Origin: Tieghemiomyces parasiticus
Lineage: Eukaryota; Kickxellomycota; Dimargaritomycetes; Dimargaritales; Dimargaritaceae
Length of the DNA stretch: 39,436 nucleotides
Assembly (NCBI GenBank): GCA_027575765.1
Contig: JANBPT010000382.1
Span: 1-39,436, forward strand
Direction of reading: 5' to 3'
The position numbers and the translations under genes were made by a program. The notes under the pieces are model-generated. The model had not been told where the DNA came from, searched no databases, and saw only the letters and a program-made list of their open reading frames with translations. Below are positions 1 to 12,649 of this stretch, piece after piece. Numbering within the stretch: the first letter of the stretch is position 1; each line of letters begins with the position of its first letter.

Positions 1-3000
1 TGCGGCGACCGACGGGCTCTGTCGTAGCACGAGTTCATGGGAAGTGCCACGAGTGGTCCTCTAGATAGACAGGTCGGGGTGGGTCCTTAGTCTTCGCCAG
101 TCAAAGTAGCACGCATGCTTCCGCTTCCGAGACCCCCCGTTGTGCACTCGTAGAGTACACGCTCCGCCCCTTTCAAAACCCAAACATACTCATCACCTCG
201 ACTTAGTCGTTCGCAAAGTATCAGCAGATCAAGGGGTGGCAACGAAACCCTACGCTTTGATTCGTGACGGCTATACGAAGGCCAAACCTTGTACGAGCCC
301 AGAGGTTGCACAGGTCGCTGGATTCGAGACTGGTGTGTGGCTCATCAAGGAGTGTGGCGATGGGACAAGCGGACAAGTTGGCCAAGTCGGGTGGTGGCCG
401 AGCGAATGCCCGCCCTCCGCTCCGTTCTTGTCCGTCAAGCCAGCCCCACCGGTGTCTATATGAAACGGGCCAACCCATAGCAAATGGGTGCTGTCCGGTG
501 ATAAAAGAAAAAGTGACCCCCCTTCCGACACCATACGAACTATATTTTTTGTACAACCTCGCACCCCCTCAGTGCGCCGCCAACCAAGCGTATCCCTCAG
601 GTTACTAACGACGAAAGCTGTACAGCTACATTGTCTCGACCTCCCCTCCCTCCTCTGCCAACCGTGGTGGGCCCACTACACAATGTGGAGGTAACCAAGG
701 GGGAGGGTGGATGGAGTACGTTAGTCACAGCGGATGGCATGTTCCTTCACTTTTTCGCTTATACCCGCTCACTATGGCCGCTGTAATTTCTCTTCACTCC
801 ATACCGGTATTCTTCCTGACTATAGTGTAGGAATGCGGATAGCCAAAGAACTAGTCGCCAATGCTACATTGCAGACCTTCTACTGGAGCCTCGGTTAAAA
901 TGCCAATGTCGAGAATGTCTGCGAAGAGCCTTCCCCCCGCCCCGTGGGTGGGCGGACTGAGTGGCTTTTAGTGATGATTACTCAGTGCCATTCTGATGAA
1001 CCACGCCACCGTCAGCTCGGTTTTGACTAAAACGGTAATTTGAGCACCAACGTCCGAAGCCGGCCGGGGGGTGTGCCTGTCGTAGCAACGCTCAGTACTA
1101 GTCGATCAAGTCGTCTCCAAGGCCCTATTACATCAGGCCAAGCTCGTAAAGGGCAGCATAATGCGGGCCGACCGTTTTCACCGGCCCGTCTCCCCGGCCA
1201 GACCGTCACATTATGGCCTACTAGACAGGTCTCCTTCGGCTTATAACGTCGCCCCTGGGTTCTATTTATAGATGGGCGCCCGCTGACAAGGCGACCGTCA
1301 GGGTACTAGGCGGGGGTAGTCGTTCCCACCGAACAGGGACCTGCACGGCTGGGACCCCTGGCCCGGGATGATGGTGGGTAGCCTGAGACTGGTCGAGGCA
1401 AGCGGGGCAGCCGCGTACGGAGGAGGTCATAACCACTTCTTGATGTCACCTGGGTGACGGGGGCATACGACCTGATATAAGGATGGGGCAACTGGACGGT
1501 TTTAGATGATGGCTGTAGGGCGCCGCAAGGAGCACATACGGGTGTGATCCAGTAAATTCCACTAATAACTGGAGTAAGATACGCGTTGTGACGAAGCCAC
1601 CGGAAGACGGGGGGGGGAATAGCGTAGCAGTCGTCATGCTCTATCGCCACAAAATATCCTCTGCGGGCGGCACGGATGAGTAGTCACAGGGAACGTTTCG
1701 ACGCCATAGATCGATGCGGGTGAATTCTCCGATGGGCGGTGCCCATACTCAACCACTGAACTCTGCTCCTAGGTTGTCCGTTGGTCGAACATTTAGCCTT
1801 GCCCTTCACAAAAACAATACGAAATCCTGCCGCCCAAAAAATGACCAGGAGTATGCGGCAAGCCAGGGGTTCCTTCAATATACAACTACGCTGACATGGC
1901 CCAGCTCTCGATCCTGTTGTGCAAGTAAGCGTCGGAATGAATAATGAAGGAGCGCAATGCCCCGCAACCATTCTAATAACTATGAAAACCGGCCCCTACC
2001 CCCCTCGCCTGAATTGAATAACCAGGGTAATAGACCGAGGGATTTATTCACTAGTCGAGGTACGATGTCGGCCTAATGGACGGCTCGATCCCTCCTCGCA
2101 CCACCCCTCTGCGCACGCCCAACCCTTAACCCACTCCCACCCTGTTGACCAGGGCCCAGTCTACCCCAACCTGACCTGTCCCCTACCGAGTTGTGGTAAG
2201 CGGTGTCATAGCACGAATTATTGGTTGAGCCAAAGTTTTTCCTTAGGGCAGCGCTGGTCCAGTACTGGCCGGTCACCAACTTGGTGGCTACTGAGACATG
2301 GGTAACGTCGGTCTTCCGCGCTAAATCGCCGCCCTACGGAAATGGAAACGAGTACTATAGTCCCATACCCAATGCCCTTAGCTAAGCCTGAAGCTGATGA
2401 TGAAGGCACCGTGTCGTACGAGAGGACTGTGGCCCAAACGCCACCAAAACAATGATTGGGTAGTGGGGTAGCGTGGACAAAGAAATGTAAAATGAGCAGA
2501 GTTGGGGGGGGTTGATTAGTCAAGCCGCGGTAGCATAGGACGCGGTCCATTTGGCCCAGTGTCAAGCGGAGGCGTGGGCGTTCAGCGAAACAGCCTATAT
2601 GGCCCAAAGGCGAGTGTGGCTTGTCCGAATTGACTGGCTAAAAACCGAGGCCCTGTACCCCCGAAAATTGGGACCGAAAAAGGAAAGGTGGGTTTAATGG
2701 CGGCCAGAGCCAGTGCCACAGCAGGTCTTGGTGCCATTCTCTGGGCTTTAGGGAAGGTGAATCGGGCCGATTTTTACGGTAGAATATATGAGCGTTTACT
2801 CTATCTGTCAGGCTAAATTTGGGTGTCACCACCACTTTTCCCTTTGCTTACGACGGCCCGTGGTACCAGCGTGACGGTACACCCGTTTCATGCTGACAAG
2901 GTGCACACCTGATGGGAGAGAGAGTAGGTGAGAAGGGGGAGAATAGGTGGCTTATTATTGGGCATGTTTGGCCACAAACCCGAGCCACAGTGGCCCACCC

Positions 3001-3823
3001 TGAGGTGGCGGGTGGCAACTGGGTACCGAAGCCTTCCAGAGTCGTCCGTGGTGACCCACCGATTAAGCTGACGGAGAGATCCGCCGACCGAGTGCCGCGT
3101 CGCCTGATCGGTAAGGCAAAGACGCCTTGGGCAACGCAGATAGACGGCTCTCTGTCGTTGCCCTTCCTCCGTTGATTACCCTCTCGCAGCAAGTGGGTTA
3201 GTCAGAGTTTCTCTTTTATGGCACCTAGTGCTTTGAGAATTGTACCTACAACTACTCCACACACAACGATATATCGACACTGGCCACCTTTGTACCCTGA
3301 TTTGGCGCCATTGCGTGGATTGCGCCGATAGGACGGCAAGCTCGCTGATTGAAATCCAGCCGAAGCCAACTTCACAACGACCACCATACGGTGAAATTAC
3401 GCCACCTAGTCCATCGTAACGTCTTGAATTAACTGGCGATTTCTCACTAACCAGTGTATTGGTCCCTGTAACTAAGCCTTCGCATGGGTCGCTTTGAACT
3501 CTTCTAAACAGGATCAACTGTAATTTCGAGCGGAATGACGTCTATATTTGCGACAAGCCCAGTTAAATCGCCGCTATTGTTGCAGCTAGATTTCCGATTG
3601 GATTTTGTACCAAGGTGTACGGTAGTCAACCCGGGTTGACCAAAACCTCAAGTCAAGTATAAGCCAACGGTGTGTGGAGACCTAATCGACCAGCCGAAGT
3701 TTGGCCAGACTAAACTGCTGCACATGCACGATTGGCGAAAATCCACCTTGCCACCGCTCGACCCCACCCATTTACCAATTAGACCTATTTATAAAACCCA
3801 ACCGCGACGACGGTCTCCGCGCC
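1..3823. other. Long stretch without a supportable gene
   Basis: Both strands carry only short open frames whose translations have no recognisable domain, no coherent amino-acid composition and mostly non-ATG starts. I see no tRNA, rRNA or transposon signature. The last 100 bases probably hold the promoter of the following LYR gene, with a CCAAT pentamer at 3775-3779 and a TATAAAA at 3790-3796. Confidence 0.6.
3790..3796 (+). promoter_or_regulatory. TATA-like box upstream of the LYR gene
   Basis: TATAAAA lies 28 bases before the ATG at 3824, with CCAAT 11 bases further upstream (3775-3779). If used as a TATA box it implies a very short 5' leader, so it may be fortuitous. The match is seen directly; function is inferred. 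Confidence 0.3.
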
Positions 3824-5701
3824 ATGGACTTCTTGACCCGTACATTCACGGTGCCCATTCGCCGGGACTACCGAAAGGAGGCCCTGCATCTCTACCGGCA
3901 GGCCCTACGCGAGGCAGGCCAATTCTTCGATCCGAATGCGCAGTAAGTCACCAACTAAGGCTTTTGTAAGTGTGGAGCGATCGGTTAAGTCGGCCGATGC
4001 GCTGACACCCCCGTTTTTACCTGACTTGGCAGTTGAGTTGTTACCGCTGCTAAACGATTTCTACCCCTGCCATCCGCCCTGCGGCCGCCACAGAGATCTG
4101 CTCCGCCAACATATCCGGCTACGATATGAGCACCACCGCGACCTGGTTGACGAAGCCCGTATCCGAACCCAACTTCGAGCAGCTAAGAGGGTAAGTCCAC
4201 CCCGACAGTCCGCAATCAACCCGACACCGGTGACGCAGTAGGACGTTCCGAAAGAGCACCGATTAACTTTCCAAAGGGCGGCGGATAACCAATGTCGACC
4301 AGACGAAGGAGCTAAGCGTCATTTCTTTTCCCTCTCCATACCCTTATCACCTACCTTACGTGTTTAGGCCCAGCGCAAGCTCGTGACGGCCAACTTTGGC
4401 CACGAGAAGAGCACCACCGCCATCTTGGATCTCGTCTACGGACGCACCGGGCCGATTCGCAACGCCCTGCTCAGGGTAAGTCGCCCGGTCCACTTCTCAG
4501 GTTGAATAGTAACTTCCAGTATCCCCTTCCCAATGCCAAGGGTCCCAGTACAAATTCTAACCACCAGGATGCTGTCCCCCTATTCTCTGTGTGTGCCACT
4601 TAGCCCTACCTGTACCTGCAAGCAACCAAAAAGATGGAGGCTTCACAGCACCCGATCCTACAGGCTCTCCTGCGCTTTCAAAAGGGCAATTACGCAGCAC
4701 ATCCGGAGAGCGGGTCGGGCGCAACCCCTAACCGTCTGTACATTTACCGCCGTAAGCACTTCCAAATCCGTCTAGGCAATGCCCTGCCGCCACTGCCAGC
4801 CCTCACGGTGCGCATGCTGGAGGAGCGCGCTGAGGGTGGGATCGCCGCCGTTGTTCTTGAACACCTGCGCCGACGCCACCACCGGGACGTACTACGGGAA
4901 CGGCGGCGTCGTGCGACCCGCAATCCATGGGTGCGAGGGGATAACACCCCGCCGTACTCTCCGTCGGACTTATCAGCCACGACCCTTCAACCTTTCAATT
5001 TACTGGCTGCCCAGAAAGAAGCGCGGCAGATTGCCGACTATATTCGGGGGCGGCAGCGGGACCTTTTTACCCCCGCAGCCCTCCGACGTGCTGCCCTGCA
5101 TCGGCCGGGTGCGCCCGATTCAGCTCGCGCCCGCAAGTTCCATCATCCGGATATCCCGCGCTACCTCACACACCTGCGCTTCCCTGGCGATCAGCGCATC
5201 AAACGGTTCTACCAGCGGGTCCTGGCCAAAGTGCCCATCATCACGGTCGTTCCTAACCGGTTAGACGGTGGTGGCGACAGTGGCCATACAGGCCGGAAGA
5301 TCGGGTCCGGCCAGGATGCAGGAGGTAACCCACTCTTTGCTTCGTTTCATACTACCAAGACCGGTAAATTCGTGTACGCCGCCAACCAAGATACGTATGC
5401 AGTCACGACCCACAAGATGCAGGTCACGGTTGCTCAAAAATTGGAAGCCGCCCAGCGTCAGCGGTTGGGTATCGGCCCGAAGGATCCCCTGCCGGCCCGC
5501 TCAATTATCCACCAGCCGACCGTGGACGAAATTCCGGCCCAACCTGTGGACCCGCTGGTGGCGCTCGACCCCACGATAACCCCCGTGCCCCTGACCAGGG
5601 GCCACTACTACGTCGTGATCTCGCGGTCCCCGTGGGCCGGATCCCGGCCATTCTCGGCACTCACAGAGCTTGACACGATTGGCTTACCCGTTAAACGTTA
5701 A
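3824..5701 (+). CDS. LYR-motif (Complex1_LYR) mitochondrial protein with long C-terminal extension
   Basis: Four exons: 3824-3942, 4094-4190, 4368-4475, 4604-5701; 473 aa. Introns of 151, 177 and 128 nt all begin GTAAGT. The N-terminal ~110 residues are a LYR domain: LYR at residues 23-25 inside HLYRQALREA, then LLRQHIRLRYEHHRDL, and the closing helix ILDLVYGRTGPIRNALL. LYR proteins bind acyl carrier protein and assist mitochondrial Fe-S or respiratory-complex assembly. The remaining ~360 residues are basic, Arg/Pro-rich and unknown to me, ending near the motif YYVVISRSPWAGSRPFS. Most LYR proteins have about 80-150 aa, so this resembles the longer fungal Cup1-like LYR proteins; that assignment is tentative. 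The start is the first ATG of the frame. An AATAAA lies at 5871-5876. Confidence 0.8.
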
Positions 5702-6310
5702 TCATGAAAGGCTGGGTCATGCACCTTAATTGCAAAGGGAAAACAATATTTCTTAACTGAGGCAGTGGAGGAGGATGGGTAGTGCTGTCGAGCCAATGGG
5801 GGATACACGGCCGTGGTGGGTTCATGTAAGAGCGCCCCTTTGAGGCCATTTGGGCCTTAGATTCACTATAAATAAAAATTCGCTTCACCTGGGGCAATTT
5901 GGACACACCATTTTTCCCCACCATGGTGCGTCACATTTGGTGTTCTCCCACGTGCAAAACTTAACCCCACCGCCGTCAGGTTTCCCCTGCCATTGCCATT
6001 CAGGGCCTAAAAAAGTCACTGCCAGTCACAATCCTTCTGATTGTCCAGCCTATCACAGTAGTCACATCACCCACATCCCCAACCAGCGCCCTTAGACCCA
6101 ACGTTCAGGGGAAGGAGGTAGGGCGGGTGGAAGACCTAGGTCTGACGAGGGTACGTGCTTAGCTCTCGGCAGTAGTATCCATTTGCTCCATTTGGCTTTC
6201 GGTTCCATCCCACGTCCTAGTAGAATTACCCGGTCCGCCATCGGTATCAGCGCCGACTCACCCTCCCTTCCCTTCAACTTTCCGCATTCGGAATACTTTT
6301 ACCTGCCGCC
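5702..6310. other. Intergenic: LYR gene 3' end and GCV-T 5' region
   Basis: No gene seen. AATAAA at 5871-5876 is a possible poly(A) signal for the LYR gene, 170 nt after its stop. The last 60 bases before 6311 are pyrimidine-rich, as before other starts in this window. Confidence 0.5.
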
Positions 6311-8173
6311 ATGCTGTCACGCCACTTGGCTTCCGCGGGTCTGGCCCGCCGCTTGACCACTGGTCTCCGTACGCCACCGTTGTCCGCCTGGGCTCCCGTA
6401 TCTCGTCTGCTCACTACAGCCGCGCGTGGCCAGCTGACCCTCCGACTGGCGGACGCCACTCAACCTCTCACTCGATATGGTTCCAAAGCGACCAACCCGT
6501 GCGCCGCCTACACTACTTGGAAACCATCGGATCCTACGACGTCCGATGGTCTCTACCAGACTCCGCTATACGAGTTTCACCGAGCGCACGGCGGCAAGAT
6601 GGTACCATTCGCTGGATACGCCATGCCTGTGCAGTACACCGACCGAGGCCTGCTGGCGTCGCACCGCCACACCCGCGAGGCCGCCTCTCTGTTCGATGTG
6701 TCCCACATGCTCCAGGTGGTATTGACCGGGGCCGACCGGGTCCGGTTTCTAGAGTCGCTGACCGTGGGTGATCTGCAAGCTCTCCAGCCCGGGCAGGCCA
6801 CGCTCTCGGTGCTAACCAACGAGGGTGGTGGGATCATCGATGATACCGTTATTACTAATCAACCAGCCTGGCTGGAACATCCGGCCCTGCGCAAGGCAAT
6901 GGCGGTTGACCAGGGCCAGGACCAATCCGCCGCAGCGACACATGACGGAGCTATCTACATGGTGTTGAATGCTGCCTGTGCCGCCAAGGACTTGGGGTAT
7001 ATCCGCACCGCCCTTAGCCGAGCCGTTAATGAGCAGGGCTACCAGGTCGGTCTCCACGTACTCTCCAACGTGGCCCTCTTGGCCTTGCAGGGCCCCCAGG
7101 CGGCCGAGGTACTGACTCCCTTGCTTGATGATCCCACCTTCGACCTGACCGGATTGCCGTTCATGCACTCGCGTATGACTCGGCTGCGTAATGTGGACGG
7201 TCCCGTGCACGTTGCCCGTTGCGGGTACACCGGCGAAGACGGGTTCGAGATCGCTGTTCCCGGTGAGAGCGCCGTCCAGGTCGCCGAGCTGTTCGTGGCC
7301 GATTCTCGCGTAGCTCTTGCCGGCCTGGGTGCTCGAGACAGTTTACGCTTGGAGGCAGGGCTGTGCCTCTACGGCCACGATCTGGACGCTACCACTACTC
7401 CTGTCGAGGCCGGTCTGACCTGGACGATCGGTAAGTGACATGCCGGTACGAAATGGCCCTATCTCGCTGTGAATAGATATGATAGGCAGCGGCAGTGTGG
7501 CTGTCCAAGGCCCATCCGGCACCCTAATTCGCGCTTGTTCACCGTCCCTTCCGCAACCAACCCGCTCACTAACTTATAGGCAAGCGCCGCCGCCAGGAGG
7601 GCGGGTTCCCCGGGGCCAAGATCATTCTAGACCAGATTAAGAGCGGTCCCCCCCGCCGCCGCGTCGGTCTGATCGTCGAAGGTTCTCCCGCGCGTGGTAA
7701 GTAGGCATTTATTCAGACACTGGTTTATCGACAAAGAAAATATCTGGTTTGTCTAACATCTTGATTAACTGCATTATTTACCACACGGGGCTTCCCTTCG
7801 CTGCACCTTTACTAACAGAGAATTCGATCATTTTCAGCGAACAGGGCGAAGAAATCGGTAAGTGTAGCTGACCGCTTCTCGAGCGAAGCACCAACACCCG
7901 GGTTCCATCCTTTTCCTAGTTTATCAATCCAGTCCTCAACTTAATGTGGCTGATATATCGTTGTTACCCACCGCTTCTTCACCTTGCTCAGGCGCTGTAA
8001 CCAGCGGTATTCCGTCACCCTCTAATCCTGGACAAAACATCGCGATGGGCTACGTGCGCAACGGCTTCCATAAAGTCAATACCCCGCTGAACGTGGCCGT
8101 CCGCAAGCGCCGCAATACTGCTCGTGTAGTTAAGATGCCCTTCGTGCCGGCGCATTACTACAAAGGCGCTTAG
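6311..8173 (+). CDS. GCV1: Glycine cleavage system T protein (aminomethyltransferase), mitochondrial
   Basis: Four exons: 6311-7430, 7580-7696, 7819-7857, 7992-8173; 485 aa. All three introns start GTAAGT. T protein takes the aminomethyl group from lipoylated H protein, passes the one-carbon unit to tetrahydrofolate and releases ammonia, in the mitochondrial matrix. Residues 1-80 are Arg/Ser/Ala-rich, a long presequence. The domain starts at [20 protein letters not shown] (81-100) and has DVSHM (129-133), NEGGGIIDD (170-178) with the folate-site aspartate, [11 protein letters not shown] (304-313) and [13 protein letters not shown]. Exon 3 was fixed by homology: it must read [14 protein letters not shown] to join [11 protein letters not shown]. 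The end is [13 protein letters not shown] roughly 30-residue Gln/Ala-rich insertion follows the GGIIDD strand (about 184-213). TAG stop. Confidence 0.96.
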
Positions 8174-9379
8174 CTGTAGTCTAACTAGCCTGATCTCCGA
8201 TGAGCAGCTTTAGACAGGGGACCTACTGTAACCCGGTGTTTGACTTCGCACGAATATAACCTTTTCGAGTAAAACGTAAGGTATAACTTGATCGCTGATT
8301 GACCAAAGCCCCTCCTCTGCCTAGAGGCGATATGATGAAAGTCGATTAGAACAAAAGGGATGAAAAATAAAGTTGCGGCACCGACTATTCCCAAGTGGTC
8401 ACCCACCTTAGTACTAAATCGGCCGACTGGTCCTTAACTTCGCAGATCTAACGGGATACGGTGCCTCACATCAGCGTATGGCCGCAACTGATAAATCGGT
8501 TGCGTAATAAAATACGAAAAATGTTATTACCTTATTTAGGCTACTAAGCTTCTTCTATCTGACCTTGGTCCGTGACAGCGAGTATTTCATTAATAGGCAG
8601 CTGGTGTGGATTTTTATTTCGATTTGTGGTAACGGCTGACAGGTGCATTCATTATGTGGTCTCTTTTGCTCAATGATGTCAGATCGTACCGCGGCTGCAT
8701 ATCCTGTCCGCACATCGAATTGTCACTCTGGGGCGATACCCATCCCATGTATGCGACGATTGTACCATTGTCGCTGGACACCTGATTGTTCACTACATTC
8801 CCTCGGTGGTCTGGGGCGTTAACCGACCCCTTTCCGAGCCCCTATGGGCTGGTCCAGTTTGCTCACGTTACCATGCCAAGCAACTGTCGTTCATCGTTTC
8901 TACAGACTGATCCCTTACAGTAGGACGGGGGCACCCGTGGTGACCCGATGTTCAGTTTATCAACCACTCCAGGTTATGTTGGGATACGAAGCTGCTACTG
9001 GAAACCCAGCACTGCCCTACCCATCAGGTGCCATCCTTCAGCGGTAGCTATCCCATTGCTACCCTACTCTCGCCAAACGAGGGCAGACCTTCTTCTGTCA
9101 CAAACCGAGTCATGCTAAACCCTTTGCATATTCACTTACTACTTCATTCTCCGTTGGCCAATTAGGGCGTTTCTCACTTGCATTTCTAGCCGACCTTCTA
9201 AGGCCCTCGTTCAACCTTGCCCGATTGACCCTGACCAATTCGTTTGCTTACTAGGCTTGGTGCTGACTTCGCCTTACAGACTCGGTGACCAGAATCCCCC
9301 CTTTCAACCTCCGACTCAGTCATCCACTTCCTCTTTGCATCGTATCAGAATTTCCGCTATCTGTTATAACCACTCGCAG
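8174..9379. other. Intergenic: GCV-T 3' end and VPS23 promoter region
   Basis: No gene supported. AT-richer sequence around 8500-8660. A CCAAT pentamer at 9158-9162 lies about 220 bases before the VPS23 ATG. The open frame of the next gene extends upstream to 9257 but only with a TTG, so the start is placed at 9380. Confidence 0.5.
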
Positions 9380-10987
9380 ATGGACCATTCGACGTTGCGC
9401 CCGTGGCTAACTGCGGTGACCAAGGGCCACGTTGACCCGGTGACGACCACGCAGCATGTCGTGGACATCCTCGCGCAATTCCCAACTCTCCGGCCAAAGT
9501 ACGACTACTACACGTTGCCCCAGGCCAACCAGCGTGAGCCCACCCTGAGTACGTTTGGAACGCTACCTGTCACCTTCCAGGGTCATGTCTACCAGTTCCC
9601 CATCGCGGTATACTTCCCTGTTCGGTATCCCCAGGTACCTCCTGTGGCCGAAGTCACCCCCACCGCCGATATGGTCATCGTCCCAGGCAAGTGCGTTGAC
9701 GACCGCGGCTTTATCCACCACCCTTATCTGACCCAGTGGGAACACCAGGCCTCAGGTCATCCATACTCGGCCGCCGAGCTCCTGAGAGCTCTCCAGCCTG
9801 TCTTCAGCCAGGAACCTCCCGTGGGCATGCGGCGTAAGCCGCTACAGAATCCCTCAGCATCCCTGTCATCCCCCGACCTACTACAGGGTTCCTCGGCAAC
9901 TCTGGGCCCTGCCGCTCCCGGGTCGTCCGCCTACCCAATGCCGCGGCCACCGTTCAGTGCCAGTGCCAGCCACCTCAGCGACTCGGCCTTGCCCGCTCAG
10001 TCGGCCTATTCCTCGTCCCTGCCCTCTCAGGCCTTATCTAATATGCACCCTCCGCCACCACCACAGGCCCAACCATCGACCACCTCCCGACCCGCATCGA
10101 CCACCCTCTACCCGGCGTCGTACAGCCAGGCACCGTCCGTAGCAGCCACTGTCGCCCATTCCCACCACCAGTACCCGTCAGCTTCCCAGGAAACACCGAC
10201 CAGCTGGACTCCAGCGGACACCGCCCCGCCGGCCTCACAGACAGCGCCACCACCTGCGCATTCCGCCCCGCCGCCTGCCACATCGGAGGCGCCGGCTCAG
10301 TCGAACTACTACACCTCGCCTCCTCAGCTCAACCCACCGCCCAGTCAACCCCTGCCGTCCCTTCCGGCGGTGACGCAGGCCCCACCGCCTGCAGCGCTAC
10401 CGGCTGGTGCGGCCTCGACCGACACGCTCAACCTGGCTGACCTCCGTCAGCAACTTAGCCTAATCGACAGCGATCCGGTGGGGCCCGAGCAAAAGTTGGC
10501 AGGGTTCCAGCTGGCCGTATATGACAAGCTGTCGGGGGCGCTAGAGCGGTTTAACAAGGACATGAAGCACCGTACCACGCACCTCCTGGCCATCAATCAG
10601 CACCTGAACCACGGCGAGGAGATTGTGGAGAAAGAGCGACGCTTACTCACTGCCATGAAGCGAAAGATTGAAAACAACGTGGGAGTCCTCGAGAGCAAGC
10701 ACCAGGAACTAGTCGCCCAACAGGAACGTATTGACCAGATCCAGCCACGGATGGCGGCCGAAGTGTTCCGCGGGCGGCAGCCCGCTCACGAACAGTTGTT
10801 CCAGCTGGTAGCCGAGGAGAATGCCCTTGAAGATACCATTTACTACCTCGGAAAGGCCCTCAGCCTAAGCCGGATCGACTTGCCCGTTTATCTCCGCAGC
10901 GTGCGGTCCTTGGCCCACGACCAATTTATTTGTCGTGCGCACATCCAGAAGGTTCGGCGGGCGTGCGGACTGCCGGCGGCGCCATAA
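9380..10987 (+). CDS. VPS23: ESCRT-I subunit VPS23/TSG101
   Basis: Intronless, 535 aa from the first ATG; upstream in-frame codons lack ATG. ESCRT-I sorts ubiquitinated membrane proteins into multivesicular bodies at endosomes. Residues 1-148 form the UEV domain, a catalytically dead E2 fold that binds ubiquitin and P(T/S)AP motifs: YDYYTLPQANQREPTLSTFG, the GTLPVTFQGHVYQFPIAVYF strands, VPGKCVDDRGFIHHPYLTQW and EPPV. A long Pro/Ser/Gln-rich linker follows (about 150-350). Next is a coiled coil with LERFNKDMKHRTTHLLAINQ and EEIVEKERRLLTAMKRKIEN. The last ~60 residues are the Vps23 core (steadiness box), with ALSLSRIDLPVYLRSVRSLA and FICRAHIQKVR. All parts of the family are present in order. 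AATAAA lies 80 nt after the stop. Confidence 0.95.
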   Translation: MDHSTLRPWLTAVTKGHVDPVTTTQHVVDILAQFPTLRPKYDYYTLPQANQREPTLSTFGTLPVTFQGHVYQFPIAVYFPVRYPQVPPVAEVTPTADMVIVPGKCVDDRGFIHHPYLTQWEHQASGHPYSAAELLRALQPVFSQEPPVGMRRKPLQNPSASLSSPDLLQGSSATLGPAAPGSSAYPMPRPPFSASASHLSDSALPAQSAYSSSLPSQALSNMHPPPPPQAQPSTTSRPASTTLYPASYSQAPSVAATVAHSHHQYPSASQETPTSWTPADTAPPASQTAPPPAHSAPPPATSEAPAQSNYYTSPPQLNPPPSQPLPSLPAVTQAPPPAALPAGAASTDTLNLADLRQQLSLIDSDPVGPEQKLAGFQLAVYDKLSGALERFNKDMKHRTTHLLAINQHLNHGEEIVEKERRLLTAMKRKIENNVGVLESKHQELVAQQERIDQIQPRMAAEVFRGRQPAHEQLFQLVAEENALEDTIYYLGKALSLSRIDLPVYLRSVRSLAHDQFICRAHIQKVRRACGLPAAP

Positions 10988-11633
10988 GGGAACCCGCCTC
11001 CTCTCCCGTGGCGCGGGTATTAACCATCAGACGAGGTGGAGCGACAGGCAGTACTGCTATTGCCGAATAAAAATAACGAAGCTTGCTATAAGAGCCGCGA
11101 TTGTGTGGGAAATAGGCCTTATTAATCGGGCAATATACAGCGTCCCAGTTGACGAGCTGGTTGGCGTGTATTGACTTTATCACACCACCCCAACCCAGCA
11201 TCGTGTGTAGTTTTGGGTTGCATCGACTGTTTACGTCCTAACCTCCGTGTATTAGACCCCCACCCCCGCTCTCTCCCTCAAGTAGAGCCACTGATAATGG
11301 TTTTTTTCTGGGGGGGGGGCATAACGGCCAACCAGGACATGACCGTACAACCGGTGGCGCTCCAGCTGACCCCGCCTGCTTCGGTTGCACGAGACTGCGG
11401 AGTCCCAATTTTGGGATTCAGCCGCGGCCGAAAATGGCGCATTCCACAGGGCCTAGTCTATTGGGCCAACCACAGTTCCGTAGCTACTGAGCGACCAGGG
11501 CAATGGCTGGCATTCCCTTGCCCGTCGCAGTTCATAAACTGCTTATAGCCTTACTTTGTAGCCTATTTTCTCCTCCATCTCGCTCATTTACATCACTGCG
11601 TTTCCACCTCATTCCCGCCCACTGACTCCCGAC
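10988..11633. other. Intergenic between VPS23 and PTPA
   Basis: An open frame of 125 codons (11171-11548) begins without ATG, crosses a run of ten G and shows no domain, so it is not called. The last 80 bases are a C/T-rich leader typical of this window. AATAAA at 11067-11072 fits VPS23 polyadenylation. Confidence 0.5.
11067..11072 (+). terminator. Probable poly(A) signal of VPS23
   Basis: AATAAA 80 nt downstream of the VPS23 stop codon, at a normal distance for fungal 3' ends. Only the hexamer supports it. Confidence 0.4.
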
Positions 11634-12618
11634 ATGCAGGCTCCTGGTTCCATACCCCCTTCAAAGCTACCCATATTCCGGGTTGAGGACGTCGTCTTCA
11701 CCGAGCCACAGAAGGCGATCACCAGTCCGTTGGAGGTTAAAACCTGGCTGGCTTCGGAGGGGTTTAACCGTATTATGACCTTCCTCACCGAGCTTAACGA
11801 GAGCGTGAAGGGCGTCACGAACGACTCTCCGTGCACCGAGTCACCGGTAAGCATACGGTATTAATTTTTTTTGCTTGCCCAACCCCTCCCCTGCGTCGAG
11901 TACTGCGAACCGAGTCGCGCCACATCGTTTCACACAATTCCGCTCGCGAAGTCTCTAACACGCCTGTGGAGTCCATAGCCTTTCGCCTGACTATATTACT
12001 CGGCTAAGGTACACACCACTCACACTCTAAACTTAAGCATACCCCGTATATCTTCCCTCCTGGTCACCCCATATCGTCCCGGTTTCTCTCCACAGTTCGT
12101 TGAGAAGGTCATTTCCCTGCTAAACACAATCGACGGCTACATTGACAACATTCCCGTGGATGAGAAAATCCTATCACGGTACGGCCACCCAGCCTTCCGG
12201 ACGTTCATCGCCCGCGTTCAAGAGCAAACCCCTACTCTGCTGGCCACGCTGCTCCCGGACCCCGCGTACGTTCCCAGTTTTGTGGAACTGGGGCCCTATC
12301 TGACCGGGTCATTTGGCAACGAAACGCGTATCGACTATGGCAGCGGCCATGAACTCTCATTCTTCGCGTGGCTACTCTGTCTCCAGCTTTTGGGCCGGTT
12401 TCAGCCGACGGACCGGGTCGCCCTGGTTATCCGCATCTTGGATCGATACCTCGAGCTGGTGCGCCGGTTGCAGCTTACTTACCGCCTCGAGCCGGCAGGT
12501 AGCCACGGGGTATGGGGGTTAGACGATTACCAGTTCCTGCCGTTCATCCTGGGCAGCGCGCAGTTCCTAGGTGGGTAGTCCCTACTGTATCTGCCGAGAG
12601 GTATTAGATTGGGTTGCA

Positions 12619-12649
<31 letters not shown>

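Noticed and set aside
7838..7857. Alternative GCV-T exon 3 starting at the second CAG (7835-7837)
   Set aside because: It gives a 19-nt shorter exon that shifts the frame; the upstream acceptor yields [19 protein letters not shown], which matches the family.
11171..11548. 125-codon plus-strand frame upstream of PTPA
   Set aside because: No ATG at the start, crosses a ten-G run, no domain, and occupies the PTPA promoter and leader.
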